A program made the translations under genes and the position numbers. A model generated the notes under the pieces. The model did no database searches. It was not told the DNA's origin and worked only from the letters and a program-made list of their open reading frames with translations. From Dechloromonas sp. Dech2017 (GTDB lineage: Bacteria > Pseudomonadota > Gammaproteobacteria > Burkholderiales > Rhodocyclaceae), in NCBI GenBank assembly GCA_009469585.1, contig SSXW01000001.1:1-64000 (forward strand): DNA of 64,000 bases, written 5' to 3'. This document shows, piece by piece, positions 8,695 to 18,012 of this stretch (within the stretch, counting starts at the first letter, position 1; each line of letters opens with the position of its first letter).

Positions 8695-8907
8695 CTATGT
8701 CTGCTTTGACTCGAGCCAGGCAATCAGCTCATGTTCAAACCAGCCAACGGATCGAAGTCCGAGACGCACCCGGGGTGGACAAGATTCGTCAAACCTAGGA
8801 GACGCGGGGTTGGTCCAGTCGAACCAGGTCGAGCGGGAGACGCCAACAAGATTCAAAGTTTCCCGCAGGCGCAGGACGCGAGTGCGGGGAGGCAGGGGGT
8901 TTTTCAT
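8695..8907 (-). CDS. AlpA-like helix-turn-helix regulator / excisionase
   Basis: A 70-residue protein. It reads VLRLRETLNLVGVSRSTWF, then a Trp, a Pro/Arg-rich wing, and the closing Gly-Trp-Phe-Glu-x-Glu-Leu-x-x-Trp-Leu motif typical of AlpA/MerR-type single-domain winged-helix proteins. In cryptic prophages and P4-like islands, AlpA activates or directs excision together with the nearby integrase. It starts at 8907 with AAGGT upstream and heads the minus-strand run leading to the three Gp2-like genes. Confidence 0.87.
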   Translation of the reverse strand: MKNPLPPRTRVLRLRETLNLVGVSRSTWFDWTNPASPRFDESCPPRVRLGLRSVGWFEHELIAWLESKQT

Positions 8908-9297
8908 GTGTTACCTTAAATCCTGATGCACCAGCCGTTTGTGTGTGGTGATGCACCTGCAGCACTGTTCAGGTATGACAGAGCCAAGTTGTTCAGATAG
9001 GAATAAGGTTTAATAACCCTCAGGGAGAGGGTGAGTCGCGAATCGCATTACTCCGCTATGACGGAAACCGACAGCTGCTATCGGGAGCCCTTCGCTGGGC
9101 GGTGCCTTGCGCAAGACACTGGGTTAATCCTATAACGACCATTCCGGTTTGCAAAGGTCCGACCGGGTACAGCTGTTAAATATTTAACGTTTTGCAATTG
9201 AATCCGTATCAAGCTTTGCGCCCATGCCGAATTTGTAGATTAGGTGTCGCAGATAATGATGCTGCGCGAAATGCCCGCGGCGCAAGCGAGCAGTTTG
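8908..9297. promoter_or_regulatory. Intergenic control region between integrase and alpA-like gene
   Basis: No gene is visible in these 390 bases. They contain a perfect 14-base palindrome GTTAAATATTTAAC at 9175-9188, a repeated GATGCACC about 30 bases apart near 8930-8965, and repeated GTTCAG a little further on. The region must hold the promoter of the alpA-like gene. The palindrome could be an operator, but no direct evidence links it to a protein. Confidence 0.5.
9175..9188. promoter_or_regulatory. Perfect AT-rich palindrome, possible operator
   Basis: GTTAAATATTTAAC is its own reverse complement over 14 bases. It stands alone in the gap between the 3' end of the integrase gene and the AlpA-like regulator. 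Such a site suits a homodimeric regulator. The binding protein is unknown. Confidence 0.4.
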
Positions 9298-10512
9298 TCA
9301 GGCTGCGTTACCTTTTAATGGAATAACAGCCGCACCTGCCTTCAGTTTGTCCAAGTAGTCTGCCCAATCTCGCATCATTTTTTTTCGCTCGGGCAAATAC
9401 TCGGCGCGGTTGTACGCAGCGCGTGCCTGGCTTTTTTCGGCGTGTGCCAATTGCCGCTCGATGACGTCGTGTCGGTACCCCTGTTCGTTCAGAATGGTGG
9501 AGGCAACCGAGCGGAAACCATGTCCAGTCATTTGGCCTTTGAAACCCATACGGGCGATGGCGTAAGTGACCGTGTTTTCTGAAATTGGACGATCTCGGTT
9601 TGTCGTTGATGGAAACAGAAGTCGGCCAGAGCCAGTCAGGATTTTCAGTTCCTCAAGATGGCTTATGACTTGTTTGCTTAACGGCACGATGTGGGCTTGG
9701 CGCATTTTCATGACCTCTGCAGGGATACGCCACATGGCTCCTTCCAGGTCAATTTGTGACCATTCGGCAAAGCGAATTTCTTTAGTCCGTTGGAAGGTAT
9801 AGGCCAGCATCAGCATGGCGATCTTGGTGGTGACCTCTCCACGATACCCATCAATGGCGCGCAGCAGTTCGGCAAAATCCTTGGGGTCTGTCATCGCAGC
9901 ATAGTGCTCAGTTTTGACCGTGGATAGCGCTCCGTGAAGGCTAGGGGTCGGATCTGCGTCTGCAATGCCTGTGCTGATTGCGAAGCGGAATACAGCACCA
10001 CAATGCTGTTGAATGCGATGTGCCATATCGACTGTGCCGCGCTTTTCAATGGCACGAAGCATGGCGAGGAGCTCAGGAGCGGTAATGTCCTTGATCGGCT
10101 TGCTGCCAATCGATGGAAAAGCATGCCGTTCCATGCATGCACGGGTCTTTCCTGCGTATCCCTCGCTCCATTCTTTGCCACGAACCTTCATCCAGTCTCG
10201 TGCAATGGCTTCAAAGGTGTTGGCGAGCGAAGTGCGACGCTCTTGCTTTTCAAGCTTACGGTGTTCGCCTGGGTCGATGTCTTGCGCGAGTTTCTTCCGG
10301 GCTTCGTCCCGCTTGTCTCTGGCTTGGCCAAGGCTGGTTTCCGGATATGTGCCAAGCGCGAGAGTTTTCTGCTTCCCATCGAAACGGTAATTCATGCGCC
10401 AAAGCTTGGCTCCAGTCGGCTGAAGGAGTAAATACATCCCCTTTTCATCAACCAGTTTTTTTGGTTTCTCACCGGGTTTCGCTGTCCGGATTGCAAGATC
10501 AGTCAGTGCCAT
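9298..10512 (-). CDS. P4-type tyrosine recombinase (island integrase)
   Basis: 404 residues with the N-terminal arm-binding domain typical of P4-type integrases (LTDLAIRTAKPGEKPKKL). The central core-binding domain and C-terminal catalytic domain follow. The catalytic residues are visible: Arg in TFQRTKEIR, Lys in the beta-hairpin MKM, HGFR, His in QLAHAEK and the nucleophile Tyr in RAAYNRAEY. GGAGG lies upstream of the ATG. It lies next to tRNA-Val in the same orientation and has three direct repeats just upstream, so it very likely recombines at the tRNA 3' end. Confidence 0.95.
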   Translation of the reverse strand: MALTDLAIRTAKPGEKPKKLVDEKGMYLLLQPTGAKLWRMNYRFDGKQKTLALGTYPETSLGQARDKRDEARKKLAQDIDPGEHRKLEKQERRTSLANTFEAIARDWMKVRGKEWSEGYAGKTRACMERHAFPSIGSKPIKDITAPELLAMLRAIEKRGTVDMAHRIQQHCGAVFRFAISTGIADADPTPSLHGALSTVKTEHYAAMTDPKDFAELLRAIDGYRGEVTTKIAMLMLAYTFQRTKEIRFAEWSQIDLEGAMWRIPAEVMKMRQAHIVPLSKQVISHLEELKILTGSGRLLFPSTTNRDRPISENTVTYAIARMGFKGQMTGHGFRSVASTILNEQGYRHDVIERQLAHAEKSQARAAYNRAEYLPERKKMMRDWADYLDKLKAGAAVIPLKGNAA

Positions 10513-10545
10513 GCAACACCTCCAAATTGGTTGGCTTTTGGGCGT

Positions 10546-10585
10546 ATACCAACAGCCCTTTGAAATACCAACAAAGATACCAACA
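10546..10585 (+). repeat. Three direct repeats ATACCAACA, likely integrase arm sites
   Basis: ATACCAACA occurs at 10546-10554, 10565-10573 and 10577-10585, between the integrase start and the tRNA 3' end. Short direct repeats beside the core site are the usual arm-type binding sites of P4-type integrases. The assignment is by position and pattern. Confidence 0.6.
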
Positions 10586-10639
10586 AAAACGATGGTATTT
10601 CTTTAAACCACTTTAGACGACACTGGACGAGCAGGCAAT

Positions 10640-10665
10640 AAAAAACCCCGCCGGAGCGGGGTTTT
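10640..10665 (-). terminator. Terminator of the tRNA-Val transcript
   Basis: On minus, AAAACCCCGC, a 4-base loop and GCGGGGTTTT form a perfect stem followed by further T residues. It lies 34 bases past the tRNA 3' end, inside what is probably the attachment region. Confidence 0.8.
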
Positions 10666-10698
10666 CAGGACTTCGATGGCTTTCATCGGAGTTGAATC

Positions 10699-10774
10699 TG
10701 GTGCGTCCTGACGGGGTCGAACCGCCGACATTCGCCTTGTAAGGGCGACGCTCTACCAACTGAGCTAAGAACGC
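10699..10774 (-). tRNA. tRNA-Val, anticodon UAC
   Basis: A 76-base cloverleaf with encoded CCA. The acceptor stem GCGTTCT pairs with AGGACGC (one G-T pair). The D arm is AGCTCAGTTGGTAGAGC, the anticodon loop CTTACAA carries TAC, and the T arm contains GGTTCGA. The 3' half faces the integrase and is the probable attachment site of the island; the tRNA stays intact. Confidence 0.97.
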
Positions 10775-10950
10775 AGGGGCGCGCATTATAACCACGTTCG
10801 CCGGCCGGTTTGCAGAATTTTCAATTTGGGTGGGATGCAGAGTAGGTTGAGTCGATTGCCTCCCCCTCATTGTGCGAAAAATTTGCTGAAATTGCGTTTA
10901 TTGAGAGGTTGTTGTTTGAACTTTGTGAATTTTGGTGAATCATAGGCGCC

Positions 10951-12321
10951 ATGAATGTGCCGCTTGAGCCTGTCGCCCCCTTGTCAGCCAGCATCAGCCT
11001 TCGGCTCTCCGAGCTGATTTCGGCGCTCAGTCACGCGCTGGACATTACCGAAGGCCAACCCGAAGGCCATTGTGTGCGCTGCTGCTGGATCGGCATGCAT
11101 ATCGGCCGTCGCCTCGGGCTCGACGACGGTGATCTGTGGAATCTCTACTACACGTTGCTGCTCAAGGATCTCGGCTGCAGCAGCAATGCCGCCCGCATCT
11201 GCGAGCTCTATCTGACCGACGACCTGAGTTTCAAGCGTGACTTCAAGAAGGTCGGCGACAGCCTGCCCAGCGTGCTCCACTTCGTGCTCAGCCACACCGG
11301 CCTCAAGGCCGGGCTGGCCGAGCGTTTCCGCAGCGTGCTGACAATCATGCGCGACGGCGAGCAACTCGCTACCGAACTGATCGCCACCCGCTGCCAGCGC
11401 GGCGCCGAGATCGCCCGCCTGTTGCGCTTTCCGGAAAGCGTCTCGGCCGGCATCTACAGCCTGGACGAGCATTACAACGGCGAAGGCAAGCCGGAAGGGC
11501 TGGCCGGCCAAGCGATTCCCCTCTATTCGCGGATTGCGCTGCTGGCCCAGGTCATCGACGTCTTCCACACGGCCGGCGGGCCGCAGGCAGCGCTCGACGA
11601 GATCCGGCTGCGGGCCGGCCGCTGGTTCGACCCGGCGCTGGTCGCGGCGGCCGAGGCGGTGGCCGACGACGCCTTCTGGGCCGGACTGGCCTCACCGGAC
11701 GTCATGGCCGCCGTGCTGGCCCTGGAGCCGGCCTCGCATGTCGTGGCGCTCGACGACGACTACCTCGACGACATCGCTGCCGCCTTCGGCCAGGTCGTCG
11801 ACTCGAAAAGCCCCTACACCAGCGGCCACAGCGCCCGCGTTGCGCTGTACACCGACCTGATCGCCGAGACGCTCGGTCTGTCGGCGGAGCGCCGGCGCTG
11901 GCTGAAGCGCGGCGCGCTGCTGCACGACGTCGGCAAGCTCGGCGTCAGCAACAGCGTGCTCGACAAGCCGGGCAAGCTCGACGCCGACGAGTGGGCGGCC
12001 GTGCAGGCGCACGCCGCCTACACCGAGGCCATCCTGTCGCGGATCGCCGCTTTCGCCGAACTGGCCCGCGTCGCCGCGGCGCACCACGAACGGCTGGACG
12101 GCAAGGGCTACCCGCGCGGCCTGACCGCCGACGACATCTGCCTCGAAACGCGCATCATCACGACGGCCGACATCTTCGACGCGATCACCGCCGAACGGCC
12201 ATATCGCGGTGCCGTGCCGATCCCCAAGACGCTGGAAATGATGGCCGAGAACGTCGGCACGGCCATCGACCCGCAGTGTTTTGAGGCGCTGAAACAGGCA
12301 CTTGCCCGCCTGCCGAGCTGA
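10951..12321 (+). CDS. HD-GYP domain protein with a degenerate first HD domain
   Basis: 456 residues, no membrane segment. The C-terminal domain (about 270-450) has the HD-GYP signature: HDVGKLGV near residue 325 and HHERLDGKGYP near 378, as in cyclic-di-GMP phosphodiesterases. The N-terminal half contains a second HD-like region where GHCVRCCWIG and KDLG replace the metal-binding motifs, so it is probably non-catalytic. Proteins with two HD halves of this type are known in Rhodocyclales and related groups. It is the first backbone gene after the tRNA. No sensor or receiver domain is evident. Confidence 0.85.
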   Translation: MNVPLEPVAPLSASISLRLSELISALSHALDITEGQPEGHCVRCCWIGMHIGRRLGLDDGDLWNLYYTLLLKDLGCSSNAARICELYLTDDLSFKRDFKKVGDSLPSVLHFVLSHTGLKAGLAERFRSVLTIMRDGEQLATELIATRCQRGAEIARLLRFPESVSAGIYSLDEHYNGEGKPEGLAGQAIPLYSRIALLAQVIDVFHTAGGPQAALDEIRLRAGRWFDPALVAAAEAVADDAFWAGLASPDVMAAVLALEPASHVVALDDDYLDDIAAAFGQVVDSKSPYTSGHSARVALYTDLIAETLGLSAERRRWLKRGALLHDVGKLGVSNSVLDKPGKLDADEWAAVQAHAAYTEAILSRIAAFAELARVAAAHHERLDGKGYPRGLTADDICLETRIITTADIFDAITAERPYRGAVPIPKTLEMMAENVGTAIDPQCFEALKQALARLPS

Positions 12322-12380
12322 TTCCCCCGTAAAATACGCCCTTTGTTTTCGCCGGCCCGTCCGGATAAGGTTCCCCCCGC

Positions 12381-13703
12381 ATGACTATTTCGCAAAAAGT
12401 GCCGACCGTCGGCTTCGTTTCCCTGGGCTGCCCGAAGGCCTCCTCCGACGCCGAGCGCATCCTGACCAAGCTGCGTGCCGAAGGCTACGAGATTTCGCCG
12501 AGCTACGACAATTCCGACCTGGTCATCGTCAATACCTGCGGCTTCATCGATGCCGCCGTCGAGGAATCGCTCGACGCCATCGGCGAGGCGCTCAACGAGA
12601 ACGGCAAGGTCATCGTTACCGGCTGCCTCGGCGCCAAGGGCGACATCGTTCAGACGACGCACCCGGCCGTACTGGCCGTGACCGGCCCGCACGCCGCCGA
12701 CGAGGTGATGGGCTATGTCCATACGCACCTGCCCAAGCCGCACGACCCTTACAGCGACCTGGTGCCGCCGCAGGGCATCCGCCTGACGCCGGACCACTTC
12801 GCCTACCTGAAGATTTCCGAAGGCTGCAACCATAGCTGTACCTTCTGCATCATCCCCTCGCTGCGCGGCCCGCTCGTGTCGCGCCCGGTCGGCGACATCC
12901 TGGCCGAAGCCGAAAACCTGGCGCGGGCCGGTGTGAAAGAGATTCTGGTCATTTCGCAGGACACCTCGGCCTACGGCGTCGACCTCAAATACCGCACCGC
13001 CTTCTGGGGCGGCAAGCCGGTCAAGAGCCGCCTGAAGGAGCTGTGCGATGCGCTGGCCAGCTTCGGCATCTGGGTCCGCCTGCATTACGTTTACCCGTAC
13101 CCCTCGGTCGACGACGTTATCCCGCTGATGGCCGAAGGCAAGATCCTGCCTTACCTCGACGTGCCTTTCCAGCACGCCAGCCCGCGCATCCTGAAAGCGA
13201 TGAAGCGCCCGGCCTCGGCCGAGAACACGCTGGAACGCATCGCCAAATGGCGCGAAATCTGCCCGGAAATCGTCATCCGCTCGACCTTCATCACCGGTTT
13301 CCCGGGGGAAACGGAAGAAGATTTCGACCAGCTGATCCAGTTCCTGGAAGACGCGAAACTGGATCGCGTCGGCGCTTTCGCCTACTCGCCGGTCGAAGGC
13401 GCCAAGGCCAACGAACTCGGCGAACTGCTGCCCGAGGACGTCCGCGAAGACCGCCGCCGCTGGCTGATGCAGGTCCAGGAGGACATCTCGGCCGACAAGC
13501 TGGCGGCCAAGATCGATACCGTCATCGAAGTGCTGGTCGACGAGGTCGACGAGGAAGGCACCATCGCCCGTTCCAAGGCCGACGCCCCGGAAATCGACGG
13601 CTTGGTCTACCTCGACGGCCATTTCGACGCCCAACCCGGCGACTTCCTGCAGGTCAAGGTCATCGACGCCGACCACCATGACCTCTACGCCCAGCCTGTC
13701 TGA
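12381..13703 (+). CDS. rimO: Ribosomal protein S12 methylthiotransferase RimO
   Basis: 440 residues, normal length. The N-terminal UPF0004 domain has Cys residues in [14 protein letters not shown] and GCLGAK for one iron-sulfur cluster. The radical SAM motif CNHSCTFC follows near residue 150, and a TRAM domain closes the protein. RimO methylthiolates an aspartate of ribosomal protein S12. The gene overlaps the next by 26 bases. Confidence 0.96.
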   Translation: MTISQKVPTVGFVSLGCPKASSDAERILTKLRAEGYEISPSYDNSDLVIVNTCGFIDAAVEESLDAIGEALNENGKVIVTGCLGAKGDIVQTTHPAVLAVTGPHAADEVMGYVHTHLPKPHDPYSDLVPPQGIRLTPDHFAYLKISEGCNHSCTFCIIPSLRGPLVSRPVGDILAEAENLARAGVKEILVISQDTSAYGVDLKYRTAFWGGKPVKSRLKELCDALASFGIWVRLHYVYPYPSVDDVIPLMAEGKILPYLDVPFQHASPRILKAMKRPASAENTLERIAKWREICPEIVIRSTFITGFPGETEEDFDQLIQFLEDAKLDRVGAFAYSPVEGAKANELGELLPEDVREDRRRWLMQVQEDISADKLAAKIDTVIEVLVDEVDEEGTIARSKADAPEIDGLVYLDGHFDAQPGDFLQVKVIDADHHDLYAQPV

Positions 13704-15075
13704 TCGCCTGCGTGGTCTGGTCGGTTCAGCCCACGTGCTGACCGACCCGGCCGATATCGCCCCCTACGTCACCGACTGGCGCGGCCGCTACCGCGGTGCG
13801 GCGCAATGCGTCGTCCGCCCGGCCAACACCGCCGAGGTGGCGGCGGTCGTCAAGGCTTGCGTCGACGCTGGCGTGCCCATCGTGCCGCAGGGCGGCAACA
13901 CCAGCCTGTGCGGTGCCGCGACGCCGGATGAGGCGGGTAGGGCGGTGGTCGTCTCGCTGGGCCGGCTGAACCGCATTGCTGCGGTCGACAGCAAAAACAA
14001 CACGATTTCAGTAGAAGCCGGCTGCCCGCTGGCTGTCGTGCAGGCCGCGGCGCGCGCCGCCGACCGGCTGTTCCCGCTGGCCCTGGCCTCGGAAGGGACG
14101 TGCCAGATCGGCGGCAACCTGTCGACCAACGCCGGTGGCGTGCAGGTGCTGCGCTACGGCAACACCCGCGAACTGACGCTGGGCCTGGAAGTCGTTCTGG
14201 CCAACGGCGAGATCTGGGATGGCCGGCGCGGCTTGCGCAAGGACAATACCGGCTACGACCTGAAGCAGCTGTTCATCGGTGCCGAGGGCACGCTGGGCAT
14301 CATCACCGGCGCCGTGTTGAAGCTCTTTCCGCTGCCGAAAACACAGGTCACCTGCTGGTTCAACCTGGCGTCGCCGACTGCCGCGGTCGACCTGATAAAT
14401 GCCGCAAAATCGCAATTCGACGCCCAGCTCACCGCCTTCGAACTGGTTTCGGAGGCGGCGCTCGGGCTGGTGCTCAAGCATATTCCCGATAGCCGGCGGC
14501 CGAGCCTGGCGTCGCCGTGGTATGTGCTGGCCGAGTTCTCCGAGGCCGATCCGGCCGCCGTCGAGGCCTGGCTGGCCGGGCGGCTGGAAGCCGGCGAAGT
14601 CGGCGACGGCGTTGTCGCCCAGTCGGCCAGCCAGGCGAAAATGCTGTGGGCGCTGCGCGAGAACATTTCGGAGGCGCAGAAGATCGAGGGCATCAGCATC
14701 AAGCACGATATTTCGGTCCCGCTCTCCCGCATTCCCGATTTCCTGGCCGCTGCCGATGCGGCGCTGGAAAAAGCCTTTCCCGGCATCCGCGTCGTCGCCT
14801 TCGGCCATGTCGGCGACGGCAACCTGCATTACAACCTGTCGCAGGCCGATGCCCGGGACAACGCCGCCTTGATCGCCGCCCAACCGGCGGTCAATCGCAT
14901 CGTCCACGACACCGTGCACGCGCTGAACGGCTCGATTTCGGCCGAGCACGGCATCGGCCAGCTCAAGCGCGAGGAACTGCTGCGCTACAAGAGCCCGGTC
15001 GAGATGGCGCTGATGCGCTCGTTGAAGCAGGCGCTCGACCCGCGCGGCCTGATGAATCCCGGCAAGGTGCTCTGA
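13678..15075 (+). CDS. GlcD-type FAD-linked 2-hydroxyacid dehydrogenase
   Basis: 465 residues. The FAD-binding PCMH domain shows [11 protein letters not shown] and, further on, a [10 protein letters not shown] loop. The C-terminal oxidase domain ends with [12 protein letters not shown] and an [10 protein letters not shown] segment, the flavin/substrate region of the family. Relatives oxidise glycolate, D-lactate or D-2-hydroxyglutarate; the substrate cannot be read here. It starts within rimO, so the two are co-translated. Two copies of the T-tract/GTCGACCGC element lie inside it in antisense (near 13985 and 14387). Confidence 0.9.
   Translation: MTSTPSLSDRLRGLVGSAHVLTDPADIAPYVTDWRGRYRGAAQCVVRPANTAEVAAVVKACVDAGVPIVPQGGNTSLCGAATPDEAGRAVVVSLGRLNRIAAVDSKNNTISVEAGCPLAVVQAAARAADRLFPLALASEGTCQIGGNLSTNAGGVQVLRYGNTRELTLGLEVVLANGEIWDGRRGLRKDNTGYDLKQLFIGAEGTLGIITGAVLKLFPLPKTQVTCWFNLASPTAAVDLINAAKSQFDAQLTAFELVSEAALGLVLKHIPDSRRPSLASPWYVLAEFSEADPAAVEAWLAGRLEAGEVGDGVVAQSASQAKMLWALRENISEAQKIEGISIKHDISVPLSRIPDFLAAADAALEKAFPGIRVVAFGHVGDGNLHYNLSQADARDNAALIAAQPAVNRIVHDTVHALNGSISAEHGIGQLKREELLRYKSPVEMALMRSLKQALDPRGLMNPGKVL
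13978..14012 (-). repeat. T-tract/GTYGACCGC element, copy 1
   Basis: On minus, T-rich DNA (GTTGTTTTTGCT) precedes GTCGACCGC (13989-13981). It lies inside the GlcD-type gene in antisense; the sense codons read A-V-D followed by AT-rich codons. Confidence 0.6.
14380..14419 (-). repeat. T-tract/GTYGACCGC element, copy 2
   Basis: On minus, GATTTTGCGGCATTTATCAG precedes GTCGACCGC (14391-14383). It lies inside the GlcD-type gene in antisense, again with A-V-D in the sense frame. Confidence 0.6.
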
Positions 15076-15096
15076 GCCAGTTGTCTGGCGCGAAAC

Positions 15097-16455
15097 CTAG
15101 ACCGCCTCGTCGGGATCAGGCAGGGAAAAGGGTACGGCGAAGCGGAACTGGCTGCCGCGGCCCGGCTGGCTGTCGATGTGCAGGCGGCCGCCCATGATCT
15201 CGATCAGCTTGCGGGCTATGGCCAGCCCGACGCCGATGCCGCCGTGGCGGCGCACACTCGATCCGTCACCCTGGACGAGCAGGCCGCTGAGGAAGGGCAG
15301 GATGTCCGGCGCGATGCCGGGGCCGGTGTCGGCGACGCAGAATTCGATCCAGGTGCGCGCGTCGCTGCCGGCGGTCGGCCGGGCCGTGATGTCGATCCTG
15401 CCTTGTTCGGTGAATTTGACCGCATTGTCGACCAGGTGGGCGAAGATTTGGCGCAGATGGTCGAGATCGCCGATCAGCACCGGCGGCAGTTCAGGGTCGG
15501 CCTGCTGGTGCAGCACCAGGCCCTTGGCCTGGGCAGCGTTGCGCTGCGCCGAGAGCATTCCTTCCAGCAGGTCGGCGACGGCGAAGGCGGCTGGCCGGCT
15601 GCTGACGTGCCCGGCCTCGAGCGCCGAAAGCTGGATCAGGTGGTCGATTTGCCGCATCAGATCATCGGCCGAAGCGCGCAGAGGGTCGAGCAGGGAGCGC
15701 TGGTCGGCGGTCAGCGATTCGTGATGCAGCAACTCGGCCAGGCCGATGATGCCGTTCATCGGCGTGCGCAACTCGTGGCTGATGTTGGCCAGGAACTCGG
15801 TCTTGGCGCGGTTGGACAGTTCCGCCACTTCGCGGGCCTGTTTCAGGTTGTCGATCAGGTCGCCTTTTTCATGCTCAAGGCGGATGGCGTCGTGCAGGGT
15901 GTGGGAAAAGAGATCGGCGCTGCGCGAAAGGGTCGCCAGGAAAAGCAGCGACATGGCGGTGAAGGCGAAATGCAGCGGACCGCTGCCCAGCGAACCGACG
16001 GCCACCGCCAGCACGATGGGAAAGGCGTAGGCGCGATAGACCTTGCGGTCGGCGGCGAGGACGGGAACGGCGCCAGCCGCCATGCCGGCCGTGACGAAAC
16101 CCGTGAACAACTGCAGGTGGGTGTCGCCCTGGAACATCAGGAGAAGGGCGCCGCTGGCCCAGACGATGCCGGAAGCGGTTGCGCCACGCAAGGCATGGCC
16201 ATGCCAGGTCGGGGCATCGGCCAGGCGCGACTGCTGGCTGGCCGCCTTGTAGGCCCGCCCCTGGGTGATGCGAATGGCGGCAATGGCCAGGGCGGCCAGC
16301 CACCACAGATAGACCAGCGGCTGATCGACCAGGGTCAGCGCCACCCAGGCCAGCGCGCTGGCGTTGATCGCCGAAACGACCTGGCCGAGCAGGGTGTTGC
16401 GATAGAGCAGTTCGACCCGGCGGCCGAGCGTGGCGGGGTCGATGGCTGGTCTCAA
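15097..16455 (-). CDS. Membrane sensor histidine kinase
   Basis: About 452 residues if the TTG at 16455 is used, which overlaps the hslO stop. The first ~190 residues hold five to six hydrophobic segments without a large periplasmic loop. The kinase core then follows: HisKA with [13 protein letters not shown], and the ATPase with [14 protein letters not shown] and a Gly-rich [10 protein letters not shown] box. There is no receiver domain, so the partner regulator must be elsewhere. It is third in a minus-strand unit after the ArsC/YffB-like gene and hslO. Redox sensing would fit the neighbours but is inference. Confidence 0.85.
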   Translation of the reverse strand: MRPAIDPATLGRRVELLYRNTLLGQVVSAINASALAWVALTLVDQPLVYLWWLAALAIAAIRITQGRAYKAASQQSRLADAPTWHGHALRGATASGIVWASGALLLMFQGDTHLQLFTGFVTAGMAAGAVPVLAADRKVYRAYAFPIVLAVAVGSLGSGPLHFAFTAMSLLFLATLSRSADLFSHTLHDAIRLEHEKGDLIDNLKQAREVAELSNRAKTEFLANISHELRTPMNGIIGLAELLHHESLTADQRSLLDPLRASADDLMRQIDHLIQLSALEAGHVSSRPAAFAVADLLEGMLSAQRNAAQAKGLVLHQQADPELPPVLIGDLDHLRQIFAHLVDNAVKFTEQGRIDITARPTAGSDARTWIEFCVADTGPGIAPDILPFLSGLLVQGDGSSVRRHGGIGVGLAIARKLIEIMGGRLHIDSQPGRGSQFRFAVPFSLPDPDEAV

Positions 16456-17333
16456 TGCAGCGCCTTGCCTTCGCTGGCGGCGAACAGCGCCGCCACATCG
16501 GCGGCCGTGAAGCGGTATTCGCGGTTGCAGATGTCGTCGCGGATGAGGATCTCGCCGTGTTCGGCGAGGATGGTCTCGGCGTCGTGACGGCCGATGCCGC
16601 GGATCATGTCGCGTACCTTGTCCCAGTCCTCCGGGCAGTGGTAGGCGACCGGCTGCGGGTCGTAGACGCGGATGCCGTGTTCCGCCATGTCCTCGTGGAA
16701 GAGCCGGGCGAGCAGGTCTTCGGCGTCCAGCCCGAGCAGTTCGGCCGGCTTGACGGTGCCGGCCAGCTGGGTGATGCGGCTCCAGCCGTCCGGGTCGCGC
16801 TGGTCGGCTTCGGGCAGCTTTTGCAGGAAGAGGCAGACGGCCGCCTGCCGGCCGGCCGTGGCGAACAGGCGCGACGGCTGCTGCTCGGATTGCTCCAGGT
16901 AATGCTCGAAAATCGCCGCGATGCTGTCGCCGACCATCGGCACGTAGCTCTGGTAGGGCTGGCGGGCGGTCGGCAGGTCGAGGCTCATCATCAGCTGGCC
17001 GCCCTGGTCGGCACCGAGCAGTTGCGGCACCGGCGCCGGCAGCACCACCGGGTTGCTGCGCGCCATGCCGCGCATCTGCAATTGCTCGTTGCAATCCATG
17101 ACCAGCAACTGGACCGGCCCGTTGCCGCGCAGCTGCAGCGTCAGGCGGCCCGGTTGCTTCAACTGGCCGGCGATCAGCGCGGTGACCGCCGCCGTTTCGC
17201 CGAGCAGCTGGGCGACGGTCGGCTGGTAGTCGCGGCCGGCCTGCATCTGCTGCCAGGCCTCGTCGAGATGGACGATGGCGCCGCGGATGTCGAGGCCCTC
17301 GAACAGGAAGCGGCGGACGTAACCGCCGCTCAT
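16452..17333 (-). CDS. hslO: Hsp33-type redox chaperone with altered zinc site
   Basis: 293 residues, matching the Hsp33 fold and length: N-terminal Phe-Leu-Phe-Glu with a Gly-Ala-Ile-Val segment, substrate-binding core, and the C-terminal switch. Normal Hsp33 has a CxC...CxxC zinc centre that releases zinc on oxidation. Here the matching positions read HCPEDW and [10 protein letters not shown], so only two of the four cysteines remain and Glu and Asp stand in for the others. The chaperone core seems intact, but the redox switch must work differently or be lost. It overlaps the upstream gene by 4 bases and the downstream kinase by 4. Confidence 0.88.
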   Translation of the reverse strand: MSGGYVRRFLFEGLDIRGAIVHLDEAWQQMQAGRDYQPTVAQLLGETAAVTALIAGQLKQPGRLTLQLRGNGPVQLLVMDCNEQLQMRGMARSNPVVLPAPVPQLLGADQGGQLMMSLDLPTARQPYQSYVPMVGDSIAAIFEHYLEQSEQQPSRLFATAGRQAAVCLFLQKLPEADQRDPDGWSRITQLAGTVKPAELLGLDAEDLLARLFHEDMAEHGIRVYDPQPVAYHCPEDWDKVRDMIRGIGRHDAETILAEHGEILIRDDICNREYRFTAADVAALFAASEGKALH

Positions 17334-17680
17334 TTCAGTGCGGCCGCATAGGTTTCGGGGGCGAAGCCGACCAGCAGCTGGCGGCCGGTATCGAGCACCG
17401 GCCGCTTGATCAGGGCGGGGTACTGGGCCATCAATTTCAGGGCTTTTTGCTCGTCGACCGCAGCACGTTCCTCGTCGCTCAGCTTCTTCCACATCAGGCC
17501 GCGCGTGTTGAGCAGTTTTTCCCAGCCGGCACGGGCGTTCCAGTCGGGCAGGCCGGCCTCGGCGACGCCGGCCTTCTTGTAATCGACGAATTCGTAGGCG
17601 ATGCTGTTTTCAGTGAGCCAGTTCATGGCTTTCTTCATGGTGTCGCAATTCTTGATGCCATAGACGCGGATGGCGGGCAT
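17330..17680 (-). CDS. ArsC/Spx-family thioredoxin-fold protein (YffB-like)
   Basis: 116 residues, the length of the ArsC/YffB family. It begins with a beta strand and [12 protein letters not shown], giving a single active-site cysteine with the Lys-Ala helix start. The cis-Pro region reads [10 protein letters not shown]. Relatives reduce arsenate with glutathione or have unknown thiol roles. The start has GGAG upstream, and ATGA overlaps hslO, suggesting a thiol-stress unit. A T-tract/GTCGACCGC element lies antisense inside the gene. Confidence 0.88.
   Translation of the reverse strand: MPAIRVYGIKNCDTMKKAMNWLTENSIAYEFVDYKKAGVAEAGLPDWNARAGWEKLLNTRGLMWKKLSDEERAAVDEQKALKLMAQYPALIKRPVLDTGRQLLVGFAPETYAAALK
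17433..17466 (+). repeat. T-tract/GTYGACCGC element, copy 3
   Basis: AATTTCAGGGCTTTTTGCTC precedes GTCGACCGC at 17453-17461. It is antisense inside the YffB-like gene, whose codons read A-V-D-E-Q-K here. Confidence 0.65.
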
Positions 17681-18012
17681 GTTGTTCTCCGTTGTTGCGT
17701 GGGGTGCCAGGACCTGGCGATTATCGCAGCTTTTGCCGTCTTGCCTTGCCAGTCCGGGGCCAATGGCCGCCGCCTGTGCGCATTATGACGTGTCGTATGC
17801 CAACGGCAAGGATGTTGCCGGGTTGTAACAAGCGAAGACCCCCGGGGTTATACGCCGAACCGGGGGTCTTGCCAGCAGCCCTATCCATCGTCCATCCGGG
17901 CGCTCACTCCGCAAAGTGTTTCAGCCAAGCGCCTGACTTATTCCGATCTGGCTTGCTGGTAACCATTAGGCTGCCGGAGGCGGGCGGAGTTCCGGAAAAA
18001 TTTCGGCCGGAT
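17681..18012. other. Intergenic region with a strong hairpin
   Basis: No gene is visible. At 17835-17870 AAGACCCCCGG and CCGGGGGTCTT form an 11-base-pair stem around a 14-base loop. No T-run follows on either strand, so it is not a standard terminator. It lies upstream of the YffB-hslO-kinase unit and downstream of the small membrane gene. An untranslated-region structure or small RNA is possible. Confidence 0.45.

Larger units (their letters stand above)
1..10698. mobile_element. Right part of an integrative element at tRNA-Val
   Basis: The block between the left window edge and the tRNA-Val gene carries a P4-type integrase, an AlpA-like regulator, three Gp2/YfjJ-like genes, a type I methyltransferase pair and an insertion sequence end. 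It is visibly less GC-rich than the DNA right of the tRNA. The integrase starts less than 200 bases from the 3' end of the tRNA and is transcribed in the same direction, the usual layout for islands that use a tRNA 3' end as attachment site. The far (left) attachment site is not in the window, so length and full cargo are unknown. Confidence 0.8.

Noticed and set aside
12108-13679. 523-codon minus-strand frame opposite rimO
   Set aside because: Antisense shadow of a recognised gene, without a ribosome site or domain.
15097-17094. Long minus frame covering the kinase and hslO
   Set aside because: The first ~210 codons are an out-of-frame reading of hslO rich in Arg and Pro; the real kinase starts near 16455.
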